This document shows positions 34,933-46,400 of a DNA stretch of 64,000 nucleotides, piece after piece. The notes beneath the pieces are model-generated. The model had not been told where the DNA came from, searched no databases, and saw only the letters and a list, made by a program, of their open reading frames with translations. The stretch is from Ampelocalamus luodianensis. Lineage: Eukaryota > Streptophyta > Magnoliopsida > Poales > Poaceae. The stretch lies in NCBI GenBank assembly GCA_036346255.1, contig CM070617.1:20759080-20823079 (forward strand). The letters are read 5' to 3'. The translations under genes and the position numbers were made by a program. How positions within the stretch are numbered: position 1 is the stretch's first letter; every line of letters starts with the position of its first letter.

Positions 34933-37215
34933 TCACTGCAGGATTTTGCTCTTCTTTCCAGCATAGATCGCTATGAGATATATAGCAACGCAGCCGGCAA
35001 CCGTGCCCCAGGTGGTCTCCCAAAACTTCATGTTCTTGATTCTTGCTATCTCAGGGGTCTCCGGATCTTTCATTAGGTCGATGTGGATGTTCATGCCGAA
35101 CAAGCTCACGACCGCGATTCCCGCGGTGGCTACCACGGTCGCCGTTGTGAGCATCACGCCCATCTGCAGCAGCTGGTTCTGCTTCTCGTCCAGCATGATG
35201 TTGATGTAATCCTCGGTGTCATCCACGTATTCTCGGAGCTTTATGCATGTAATAGGCACATGTCAGGCTATTATAATCCTGCATGGAATGCTAGTGATAG
35301 CGTTGTAACCAAATCATTCAAGATACCAATTACTTGTGTCAATTTCAGTGACCTATTCAACCATAATATTCGCATTGCATCCATTTTGCCTTTAAAACAG
35401 CAATAATTCACTTGCACTAAATTGGAACAACAGTCTATATTAGCCGTCACTACTTTATTACTCGTAACTATACAAAAAAAATGTGTGTTTTTATTATGGT
35501 GTTTATGAATTTGTGGCAAGCAGTCATTGTGCTGGCATAGCATAAATAAAGTTCAAAACATAAACCTGATAATTTGATTCGTCCTAAGAGACGATCGTTT
35601 CAATAGCAATATATTCTTGGAGATGTCCAATTAGGTCAAGCAGTGAATAAAAGGAGATGGAACATACATGGTATAACTTGTTCAGCGTGCCATCAACCTG
35701 CACGAAGTAAGCTTCAAGAAGCATTTCCAACTCTTCAATATTAGGCTTAACATAAGCAGAACTTTCACGGCCGCTCTCTGTCTCATCGGTACCTTCTTCT
35801 TCCTCCCTGAATACAAGCGCATACGAAAGACTAAAATGAAAGCTGTGCATTTTTTTAACATCCTATCAATCAAGACAAAATTAATTAGCTTTCAATGAAG
35901 ACAACTTATCAACATCAAATTCTGCTTGATAAAATTTCTTCCAAAGAATACAGGTGGTTAACTAACAGGTCCTACTCTGATCCTACCAACCAGAAAGAAA
36001 GACCAATTAGGTGACATACTTCTCTTCGTCATGATCAGCCGATGCGTACTTATTTGAATCCAGTCTGCCCAATGACTCGCTGAATCCTTGGAACGTGAGC
36101 TTCCTCGTCAGATACATCTCGGACATATCCATGTCGTCGTCCAGCAAGTGCTCCAGCTCATCCCTCACCTGCGAAAGAACACAGCACCACAGCACAAACA
36201 GATGGCCAAAATGCTTAGATGTCATCGCACACAACTGCAACTCATGCCCAAGCATAACGACTCCCAATTCCTACCTTCTGCACGCGCCCTGAGAGTTCGA
36301 CCAGGCGGCTCTTGATCTGCCTGACGTGCTCCAGGTTCAGCGTGCTAACCTTCGAGGTCAGCTCATCCAAGGCCGGATACGCCTCCTTCTCGAGAGCCGA
36401 CGTCTGAAAAGGAACCATAGTAAAAATGTATCAATTATCATCGATTCATCATCAGCAACAAACAAAGACTTTTGTAGTGCATAGTACTTGCAATATACCT
36501 CAGATTCCAAGCATTTACATGTGTGTTCGAGGCAGACCTCGAGCACCTTGAACTCGAAGGGCTGGATCTTGGCGCTGCCAGCCCTGCGGAGCGCCTGCCT
36601 TGGCCCGTTCCCGTCACCCTGCTCCGTCTCGTTGCCGCGATCGGTGCCCGGAGTCGTGCTAGACGCATCCTTCACGCAGAAGAACCAACAAATTTTCAGC
36701 AACATAAGAATTATCACCGATTCAAGTGCAGAGCTCACTGTACCATATCAGTTACAGATACAATCTACTACTATCATAGCAACAGAGTAAACTTGGATGC
36801 GTATATAGAATACAGTGCTAAGAAACCAGTCCAACATGAGTACATGACGGTGGTGATCATGTCATACAGGGAGTGCGAGGCGGGCCTGGAGGTCGAGGAG
36901 GAAGAGGCTGAGGCGTGGGTTGCCGGGGTCCGGGACGAGCACCTCGGCGGCGGTGACGATGGCCTTGACGTGCTCGAGGTTGATGACGACGGCGCGGTCG
37001 CGGCCGAGGATGGTGGACGGGTAGGACAGGAGCGGGTCGAGCATGCGGAGGTCGCGCGCGGGCAGGCCCGTCATCTCCATGATCCGGTACTTGCCGAAGT
37101 CCCCCGCGCGCGCCTCCCCCGCCGCCGGCACCACCAGCCACTCCCGGCTGGCCGCCGCGCCCTTCCGCCTCGGCGCATGCGCCGGCGGCTCCGGCTGCGG
37201 CTGCCTGCGGTCCAT
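34933..37215 (-). CDS. MRS2: MRS2/CorA-type magnesium transporter
   Basis: Six exons, 37215-36868, 36669-36499, 36403-36275, 36168-36020, 35806-35668 and 35238-34933, have consensus GT/AG borders and give a single frame of 413 aa, a normal length for plant MRS2 (MGT) proteins. The last exon holds the two C-terminal membrane helices, TTATVVATAGIAVVSLFGMN and TWGTVAGCVAIYLIAIYAG. The invariant Gly-Met-Asn motif that closes the Mg2+ pore is at about residues 360-362. The N terminus is Pro/Arg-rich, followed by the conserved MTGLPARDLRMLDPLLSYPS and ILGRDRAVVINLEHVKAI. Family members form pentameric Mg2+ channels in plasma, vacuolar, plastid or mitochondrial membranes; the membrane used here cannot be told from sequence. 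The first exon is very GC-rich, typical of grasses. No lesions seen. Confidence 0.93.
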
Positions 37216-38059
37216 GCTGTCAGCGCAGGGCTCCGACCGCAGGTTTCGCTCCCGCGGTTGGTTTGTTGGGGTGTGATTGTGAAGGGAAGGATGGGGGACT
37301 CGGGGGCAGCTGAGCTGAGGCCGTGCGGACGCGGTGCCACTTGGCGCGCCGCGGGCGGCTGGTTGCTTGGCGAGATGCGGTTATTAGTTGGTTAGGATTT
37401 TGCTGCGGCGGCCGAGGTGGTTTTTTGATGGCATCGCACGGGTGAGCCTCGGCTCGGCTCGGCTCGGCTGCGTTCGCGGCAGGTCGTCCCATACGTGGGT
37501 GTTCTTGCCGTCATCCACGCGCTCCACGGGGTGTGCTTTTCGATGGGTATGGGTGCGGTCTTGGAACGTTTCGTGGTTAGTCCGCCCGCGTGTATGGATG
37601 GCGATGGTTGGCCCGCGCGTGGTGCCTGACTGCGGCCTTGCGGGGGCCCGTTGATCGCCTCTGGGGCTCGGAACTCGGTGTGTTTCGTGGGGGTTTTCTG
37701 GTACGCGTGGGTTGAATACCGGCGCGCCGCACGCGATGGCGTGATGCGTTTTGCTGTAGTGAATGAGAGGGAGGCCTTCCCCTTCGCCGTTCTTCCACGG
37801 AAGAGTAGCGGTGGTGTCTTCGTCTGCTATATGTCGTTGTACCAGTTGACTTGTTACAATAAAATCCAAGTTGTGAGTATAGATTTTTTGGAAGGTGCTA
37901 ATTTACGAATTTCCAACAAACCTCTTGTGTTTCAATTGAATCTAGATCTCAGAGAGCATATAAGATGGAAGCCCCATTTTGAGGGGGAAAACATGGAAAC
38001 ACATGTTTGGGGTGTTCGATCGCAATTCAACACGCTAGATCCGTTAGCTAATCCTCTAA
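37216..38059. other. MRS2 upstream region
   Basis: The 5' flank of the MRS2 gene, GC-rich near the start codon with a CGGCT pentamer run (GGCTCGGCTCGGCTCGGCTG) at about 37,450. Open frames on both strands here (such as 37384-37869) look compositional. No TATA box is obvious. Confidence 0.4.
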
Positions 38060-38347
38060 GGGCGGGCATCTTCAATAGTTGCCACCTCAGTCGCCTTTTA
38101 GCTGTCATGTCACTTAAAAATCTAGTTGAAGGAGAGATAATATGAGGAGTGAGGATGTGTCATCTCTTATATAAGAGACAAGTTGTGCATACAAACTATC
38201 ACAAATGATGAGTGGTTAATGAGAGAAGTTGTGTTGAAAATGAATAATTTTATAGATAAATTGTTGGAGATGTTATCTCTGAAGGCGTCTGTAGATGAGT
38301 TAGAGCTTTTAGAGATAACCTTAAGAGACAAACCGTTGTACATGCCC
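38060..38347. mobile_element. PIF/Harbinger-like MITE (GGGCATC termini)
   Basis: A 288-bp element starting GGGCGGGCATCTTCAATAG and ending TTGTACATGCCC, flanked by TAA at 38057-38059 and 38348-38350. The termini are imperfect inverted repeats and resemble the GGGCATCTCCAATAG ends of the outer element at 20372/34464, so the two are probably related. Confidence 0.65.
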
Positions 38348-38520
38348 TAACTCATTTCGTGTCCGATGTGGGTTAACAATAGGACCTAGCCTGCTCCACC
38401 TGCCTCAACACTCCGAAGTCTTGTTTGAATGTGAGTGGTCAGGTTGAGATTCGTTTGGTTGTGTCAGGTTGAGATTCGCTTGGTTGTGCACCCTCTCCAC
38501 TCCCCCCCCCCCCCCTCTAT

Positions 38521-39546
38521 GAGAAAATTCCCAACCTACCACTAAAATTTATTTTGATCCCTTTTACGTCACTAAAAAAGTTCGATTCCTTGTATATTGC
38601 TGAGTTTTTTTTTCTTTGTTCCCTTTCATATCATTTTCGTCACATCCGTTAGCTCGAGTCGCCGTTAAACCAAAAGGAATCTCCATCTTACCCTCATCTT
38701 CTTCCTTCTCCACTATCCTCACCCGCTCCCTATTCTCTCTCCTACCCTTACCGGTCACCACCTCTTCCCTCCCCGTTCTTGGTCGAGCGCGGCTGCCCAC
38801 AACCACCAACTGTCGCCGCCCAAGATGAGCCCCTGCAGCCCGTCCTCCTCCACCACACGGGGAAGGGCGCTTGCACCCCACCTTGCCATCACGGCCCTCA
38901 AGGACCACATCGCCTCCTCCTTGCCTCCTCTCCCCCTTTCTCGGGCGAGCGGAGCACTTGCACGATTGCACCCCACCCCGCCGTCGTGACTCTCGAGGAC
39001 CACACCACCTCCACCTCCCCCTTTCTCAGCCGTGCACAGCTACCCGTAGTTGCCAACTGCCACTGCCTGCGACAAGCCCCTATCGCCCATCCTCCTCCAC
39101 CACACGGTTGGGGCGCTCACACCCTACCCTGCCATCATGGCCCTCGAGGACCGCCTTGTCGCCCACGATTATGACATCCATGAGCTACTAGTCGACAACT
39201 AACACTTTGCTGCCACCCACGTCGCGCTCCAGCAAAAGGAGTGGAGGATTCGAGCATGTGATTTTTGGATCTTGTTGTGTGTTTCTTTGTTGCTCTTTTC
39301 TGATTTCGTTTATGTGGTGTTGCACATCGGTTCCATTAAAAAAAAAAAGAGGAAGAGAGTGGAAGAAGGAAGGGGAGGAAGAAGAAGGGCAAAATAGTAT
39401 TTTGACATGTCAGTTGACAGAGAAGGTGGCCGAAATGGTATGAAAGGAAACAAAAGAAAAACTCGGTGACATACAAGGAATCAAACTTTTTCCCATGGCA
39501 TATAAGGGATCGGGGCAAATTTTAGTAGCATACAAGGAATTTTCTC
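38521..39546. mobile_element. 1.0-kb element with about 115-bp inverted termini (MULE-like)
   Basis: The left end (GAGAAAATTCC ... CTAAAATTT ... GATCCCTT ... GATTCCTTGTAT) is closely matched by the reverse complement of the right end (GAGAAAATTCCTTGTAT ... CTAAAATTTGC ... GATCCCTTATATG ... GATTCCTTGTATG). Both continue to CCTTTCATA(T/C)CATTT. Long termini suit a MULE. No clear 9-bp target duplication is visible; the left flank is a C-run. The interior (38,650-39,330) is C-rich with repeated CACCCTACCYTGCCATCAYGG-type stretches, and no gene fragment is recognised. Confidence 0.7.
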
Positions 39547-41224
39547 TATATATATTGTCTTGCTACAAAGTGGTCCCGATCAAAAGTAGGGCACGACCAA
39601 ACTATTCGGAAAATAATTAGAAGGGTGTTTGGAATGTAGTCATGACAAATGACTAAACTTACGTTGCCAACTTTGGTGATTGATGCTCCACTCATGTTTT
39701 GGCCCAAAATGGCATTAGCATTAGACCAGGTGAAAAACAAAATGGAAAGTGTTGCCAACTATTGTTTTTTAAGGAAGTATTGCCAATTTTTTTAGAGGAA
39801 AGCAGAGATTCTATTATTTTATTAACTAGCAGGGTAGCCCGTGCATTTGCGCAATTAGATTTGTTTTAAAGTTTGCAGCGTTAAATGATATAACTTAGAT
39901 GCCTAAGAATATATTTATGTATCTTGTAGCTATTTGGATTTTTAAGATATCATAAACATTACAAAATGACAATAGAAGCTCAAAGGAAATAGAACTTGAG
40001 TAATGTAACTGAAGTATGAGCTCTGATAGAAGAAAATCTTGAGCATAATAAATTAAGCACTCTCCGTCATATATGCACCATGTAGCTGCATGCCTCTATG
40101 TTTTCTCTATTGGTTACTCTTTTTCAAAATGTTTGTATGCGTATGTATCTCTGTTAATCTCAAGTAATATATTGATTATGTGTGCAACAAATTATCTTAT
40201 TAGTTTACATGATATTAGAGTAACTTGCCCACATATAAACCGATGAACCATGCGCGACCTACTTGAACTTATTTTCTCTCACACCGGTTGCCTCACCAAA
40301 CCATGTGTCTTCTGTCTCTTCTTCCCACCATAGCTTTTCTGCTTCAACCTCCAATAACATGCTCAATTCTTGATCGATATCTCTTAGCTGCTACGATTTT
40401 CAATGCAATACTCTATCACATAGTTATATTCTACTTCTCTCCGATTATTGCTTAATGTTGACCGTTATGACATCAACACGCATACACATGCAAACATCGC
40501 CGATCTCTGCTGGGGACAACCATCGCGCTCTCTCCAGTGACCATAAGCTTATTTCTTACCGTTGCACCATCTCTATTCCGAGCTCTTTGCTCCTCTATTT
40601 ATGTACGTCCGTGTTTCTATTCGTACGGATGCATATATGTATATACACATGCACGATGTTTTCTTCTCCCGTGTTGGTCGCTCCTTCTATTTGATGTTGT
40701 TTAACTCAACGATGTGGCTTCCTTACTAACCGCGACAACCTTCTATCTCTACTCATGTTGGTATATCTGCTTTAGTTGTTGTCTAACTATATGGAGAATC
40801 TTCTCACCATCACCGGTGACGTCACGTCACTCACCAACAATAATACGCTTCTAGCTACACGATGACCCCATATGTCAGTAGCTAATCTTCAATGCACAAC
40901 TTTATCTCCTCTCTACTAGGGTTTTCCTATCATCGAGCCTCTTTGGCCACTGACTTCTTCAACAACACCGATGCTCACTACTCGTCGTCACATCACTTGG
41001 CTCCTTCAACTCAAGCCTATCTCTTCAGCTGCTCTAGCGAGCAACACGATATTTTTCTTGTAGAGCGACCAAGGTGAGCAACATGAAATTGTTCTCATCT
41101 TCGCCGCCATCGTTTCGACTCGTCATTTCCTTGTCAATTAATGTCTTCTTGGGACAGATCAACGTCATTGCACTTTTTCATGGTCTCTTCTGACACCATT
41201 CGTGATATCCTTGTTATAGCTTAT
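39547..41224. other. unassigned intergenic DNA
   Basis: AT-rich sequence with no supported gene. AACTAGCAGGGTAGCCCGTG at 39,825 resembles conserved termini of some dispersed grass elements, possibly Helitron-related, and could be the left edge of a larger element reaching the AT-rich array at 41,225-42,480. I cannot confirm that. Confidence 0.35.
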
Positions 41225-42480
41225 ATTTAACTTATTCGAAATTTTAGTTATTCGAATATTTTACTTTGGAATTCGTATGGAAATCAAATTACATTTTTTA
41301 TTTTTTTTGTCCCTAATTTTAATTATTTTTGTTAGAATTCATATACTAATATAATCGTTATTTTTTGTTTGATTTTTATAATAATTGTTATTTATAGATT
41401 TTACTCTGGAATTCATAGTGAAATTAGATTACTAATTTTATTTTATATTTTAGAACAAAATCCAATTATTTTTTGTTGAAAGTCGTATAATAATCCATTT
41501 GATATTTTTTGTTTAATTTTTATTTTGAGTTATATTTATTTAGGATTTTACTTAGTAATTCATATGGAAATCAAATTGGTAATGTTTTTTTTTCCAAATT
41601 TTAGTTATTTAAGTATTTTACTTAGGTTGCAAAATTTCTTCTTCTTTATCCCGAATCTCAATTATTTTTTGTTGGAATTCGTGTACTAATCCAATTGCTA
41701 ATTTTTTTTATAAAAATTATTATGAATTATAGTTATCAGGGATTGTAGTTTGGAATTCGAATTCAAATCAATTATTTTATTTTATATTTAATTCTGAATT
41801 CCTGGTATTTTATTGGAATTCGTATACTAATCCATTTTTTTATGTTTAATCCAAAATAATTTTATTTAGGGATTTACTTAGGAATTTGTATCGAAATTAA
41901 TTTTCTAATTTTATTTTATTTTGTATTCTAAAATTCAGTTATTTGGGGATTTTTTTTTGGATTTTGTATGGAAAAATGTTAAATTTATTTTTTATTCCAA
42001 AATACTGTTATTTTGTTTATGGAATTTGTATACTAATCCAATTGCTATTTTTTGTTTAATTTTTATTTCGAACTATATTTATTATCAAATTTATAATTAT
42101 TTTTTTTTCTTAATTTTAGTTTTCTATGGATTTTACTTTGAAATTCTTATGGAAATCAAAATGCAAATTTTATTTCATTTTTATCCCTAATTTCACTTAT
42201 GTTTTTGTTAGAATTCGTATACTAATCCAATTGCTATCTTTAAAAAACAATTATTCTAAATTACCGTTATTAATGGTTTTGCTTTGGAATTTGTATCAAA
42301 ATCATTTTGCTTATTTATTTTATTTTTATTCCTAATTCTGGTATTTTTTTTTCAAATTCGTATTCTAATCAAATTACTAATTTTGTTTAATTTTTACTCC
42401 AAATTATGTTTATCTAGGGATTTTACTTAGGAATTTGTATCAAAATCAATTGGTGATTTTCTTTCATTTTTTATTCCAAA
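41225..42480. repeat. AT-rich degenerate tandem array
   Basis: Motifs resembling GGAATTCGTATACTAATCC recur seven times, near 41333, 41481, 41669, 41813, 42017, 42207 and 42350 (spacing about 143-204 bp). They alternate with GATTTTACTTAGGAATTYGT motifs followed by GGAAATCAAATTA. The intervening sequence is AT-rich. This points to an old, degenerate repeat of roughly 170-bp average unit. Confidence 0.7.
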
Positions 42481-42649
42481 TTTCTGTTATTTTTGCATTG
42501 TATTTGAGATGAACTCTTATTTCTATATTGTATTTGACATGGACTCTTTCTTTTATTATAGATCGTTATAATCTGGACCCAATATAATCAACAGTGTAAA
42601 TCTTTTTCTTTTTCTACCGATTAACTTAGGAATTTCTAGTGTCGCTTTA

Positions 42650-42875
42650 ATAATATAATGGATAGAAGATAGATAGATAGATTCATCAAAATGTTACGGG
42701 GTACAATAGCAATCTCAGGGGGACTGAAATACCAAACATAACGACCAAGCCCTAAAGAAGTCGTCGTCTTGGCAAGACGATGAGCCTCACCATTCGAATC
42801 GCTGCTTTCATGATTGAAACGAACTTGCTGTAGCCCAGCGCTTCTTCTTTTAATATCCTGGAGCACAGTCTATAA
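42650..42875 (-). mobile_element. 3' end fragment of a LINE (RNase H-like C terminus)
   Basis: A short minus-strand frame contains GLQQVRFNHESSDSNGEAHR followed by LAKTTTSLGLGRYVW, typical of the RNase H-like C terminus of plant L1-type LINE polyproteins. Downstream on that strand is an (ATCT)n tail (GATAGATAGATAG on the plus strand), as LINEs may have. The 5' part is missing, as in most LINE insertions. Confidence 0.6.
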
Positions 42876-43420
42876 AAAATATCATGGAACACACCATCTT
42901 CGAGCTGCACAAATTCTCACCTCGAGAGGTAGGCAGTCTCAATCTTGGGTCAATTGTTGGCATGGTTTGTTTGGGCATGCAACCAAACACGACCTTGGCC
43001 CACATCCAAACAGGCCGTATGATCCGGGGCCGGGTGGTGACCAATCTCAACCCAACCGGGCAAATAGTCGGATCTGGCCTTTCTGGAACAGAAAATCCGG
43101 CCCCCTAAAAGCTCATCTGGGTAGGTTTTGTATATACGATGACTCAATGCCTCCACCGTCCTTCTCTTGCTCTGGATATCCCATCTCGTGGGTGGGGCCC
43201 ACGCACCCCTTAAGGCTTAGACCCAATAACCACATGGACTTTCCTCTCTCTCTCGTCCTAGAAGGATCATCTCTCTCCTCTCCACTTCCCAGACAGTAGC
43301 AAAGCGAACATAACCAAACCAAGCACGGCGTACTCCCACTCACACCCAATGGAACCGAGGGAAGGTTCACGACACCCAGCTCCCCACCACTAACCCATCG
43401 ACACCACCGCCGCCGCCACG
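42876..43420. promoter_or_regulatory. upstream region of the DUF639 gene
   Basis: About 540 bp before the DUF639 start codon. CT-rich sequence (CTCTCTCTCTCGTCC) at about 43,240 and C-rich sequence just before the ATG are typical of grass 5' UTRs. No convincing TATA box. Confidence 0.35.
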
Positions 43421-46400
43421 ATGCTCCAGCTCCAGCCCCCTCGCTTCCTGCCGCTCCCTCGCCACCGCATCGCCGGCCGCCGCCGCCGCGCTCCCCCGCT
43501 GGCCCTCGCCTCCTACTCCCAGTGGAAGCTCCCCGACGTCGACACAGGTGAGCGAGCGCCCTCCCCGAGGCCCAGCCCCCCCCTGAGGTGCCGAGGGTTT
43601 GTGCTCTCTCTTTCTCTCTCCTCACGCTGATCGCTGCGGCCACTGGCTGCTGTTTCGCAGATGCGGTGCAGGAGCGGGTGAGGTCGTGGCTCTCCCGGGC
43701 GCGGGGCGCCTTCGCCGACGCGGCGCACGCGGCGCGGGAGAGGGGGAGGCATAAGGAGGAGGCCGAGGGGAGGAAGATGCAGCGGAAGGAGGTGCTGGAG
43801 GAGCAGGCACTCGTCACTGTGCCGGAGATCACCGTGGACCGGCGGGTCGGTCGTGGTTGGCTCTCGCTGGACGCCGTCGTCGCCATCGAGCAGTTCGCTA
43901 GGTGGGTATAGTGATCCGCGGTTGAGCTTCTACAGATTAATTGGCCTTCTATGCTGACACTACGATCTAATTAATGACTAAATTCATCAGAAAAAAATGA
44001 CTAGAGTATCTCTATCAGTTTGTCGCATGAATCGTTGGGGTTAGTTATTTATTATAGTGCTTTGAGAGTTGCCAGATCCCTTGAAATCAATGTGGTGTGA
44101 CTCGGTAACGATGGGCCATGTGTTGGGCTAGGATCAGTTGGTAGACTGTGATAGACACCTGCAACATTGTCTGGTGAACAGGTACTGTGAGTATGGAGTA
44201 GCTCTGCTCACTACCTTGGCTTTGATCCTAGCAACTTGCGTCCTAGAGATGAAATTCAGATGGGATTGGGTTCCGGTGTTGTCCTCGGGTAGTGATCTTG
44301 TCATTTTGAATAGTGTATGTCAGCCAAAGTGTGAGGAGCATATAAGAGTTCCTGGATGCATCTGGCATCTTTCTCTTGGTTTTCGTTCACTCACATGAGG
44401 TTTTTGTTAGGTTGAATGGGTTGACAGGGAGGAAGGTGCAGAGGATCTTTAAAGCGCTTGCTCCTGAGCATGTCTACAGTGTTGCTCGAAATCTAGTTGA
44501 GTATTGTTGCTTCCGGTACTTGTCAAGAGATAACTCCGACTTCCATCCAAGTTTAAAGGTAAATAGTTGCTAATTAAACATTAGTGTTGTGATGAATAGC
44601 AATCAATGCTCCACACTTCTTAAGCTGACATCACATATCAAAGGCATTTTAGGCTTGACTTTTTTATCAGTCGCACAAAACATTACTGCATGCTTGTTGC
44701 ACTTGTTTTATTTAGCTAGTTTTTAAGTATTTCTACCGTAAATGTCTGCAGGAGCTTGTATTTCAAAGGCTTATCTTTGTGACTATGCTTGCTTGGGAAG
44801 ATCCATATGATGAAGACAATGATCCACACTCATCACTAGATAACTATTCTGTACTGGTGAGCTATTATTCTTCTGTATTATCAACATATTTTCGCTGTGA
44901 ATAAGGCTGCAAAAATACATCAGAAAGAACTTCAATCCATGCAGTATTATCGAGAGTCTCTTTACTGGAGTTTTAAAAAAGGATGTTCTGAATTCGATAT
45001 TTTTAATATGGTAGGGAAGACTTGTTGGAGAAGACGCCTTTGTCCGAATTGCTCCTGCCGTGGCAGGTGTCGCTGATGTTTCAACAGCTCATCATCTCTT
45101 TAGGGCCCTTGTTGGGACTGAAAAGGGACTTTCATTAGATCTGTGGACAACATACCTTGGTGAACTTTTGAAGTAAGATTGCCTCTACATCTTTAGCATA
45201 TTTGAACTGAGTAAAAACCTCTGTTTGAGCTTCTGTCAAGTTAGTCTCCTAAGTGTACGATGTATCTCTTTCATTAGACCTGTAACTTAAGTCGTAGGTC
45301 AGCGAGAAATTTGATTGCTCCAAGATTGATAGATGTTGATGACTACCTTCGTCAGAATAATATTGTAGAAATATTATCTTATTTTGATTTGGTGAGACAT
45401 GATCATATTTCTCGCTTTTGTGCACCAATTTGAACTCTGAATGGTACTTCGCAATTTCAGTTCTCTTCGGTCTTTCCTATGACCGTATTGGGTATACGTT
45501 GAATATTTGAATGTTGTGTATTAAACTATTAATTAATATGTGTTACAATGTGCAATTTTATAGGGTTCATCATGGGAGGCACACACATAAAACTGGAGAT
45601 ATTTTTTTGTCTGACGAGCAAGTCCTATGCATAGGCTCAAGCAGAAAGAAACCTGTTCTAAAATGGGAGGAAAATACTGCATGGCCTGGACACTTAACCT
45701 TGACCAACAAGGCACTCTATTTTGAGGTATGCATTCCTACTTGAAATGTGTACTTGTTTGGAGCAATGTCCTCTATTATTTGAAAATAGGCCTAGCTTAT
45801 TGTTGCCATCCTTATTGATGGTTTTTTCAAGGATACTTTTGCATCTTCATGACTTCAATTCACTATGCTTTCTACATTATAATATATATTTTTTAGGACA
45901 ATGCTATTTTCAGTAGTTCTGCAGTAACGCTGGATTTTATATTAAAATTACCATCCATATACATAGATATGTTGTCTGAAAGTAGAATTTCCTTTTTGTC
46001 CTCAGATAATTCATTTAAAAAGAAAAAGAAAAGAAGGCTTCATCGGTCCTATAATTTATGTATCTTTGTCCTGCTTAACAAATCTACTAGATGCCATTTT
46101 GGAACTTCACAAGCTATGATGACCTTGGGCCCAACTCCTCCACCTTTGCATTGATGTTGGCAGGCCATTGGACTGGCAGGTACCAAGAAACCATTGAGAC
46201 TTGACCTTACAGATCATAATTCCAGGGTAGAGAAAGCAAAGGTTGGACCATTTGGATCCAGACTCTTTGACTCTGCTGTATCTGTTTCATCTGGTTCATT
46301 GTAAGTATGCTCGACTACTCCCTAGAATGTCCATTTTCTTTGTGCACATGTGTTATAAATGCTATCTGCAACTTGATAGCAGAACACCAGGGTCATTGGT

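Noticed and set aside
36523..37395. 290-codon plus-strand frame opposite the MRS2 first exons
   Set aside because: Antisense shadow of GC-rich MRS2 exons and introns; no domain.
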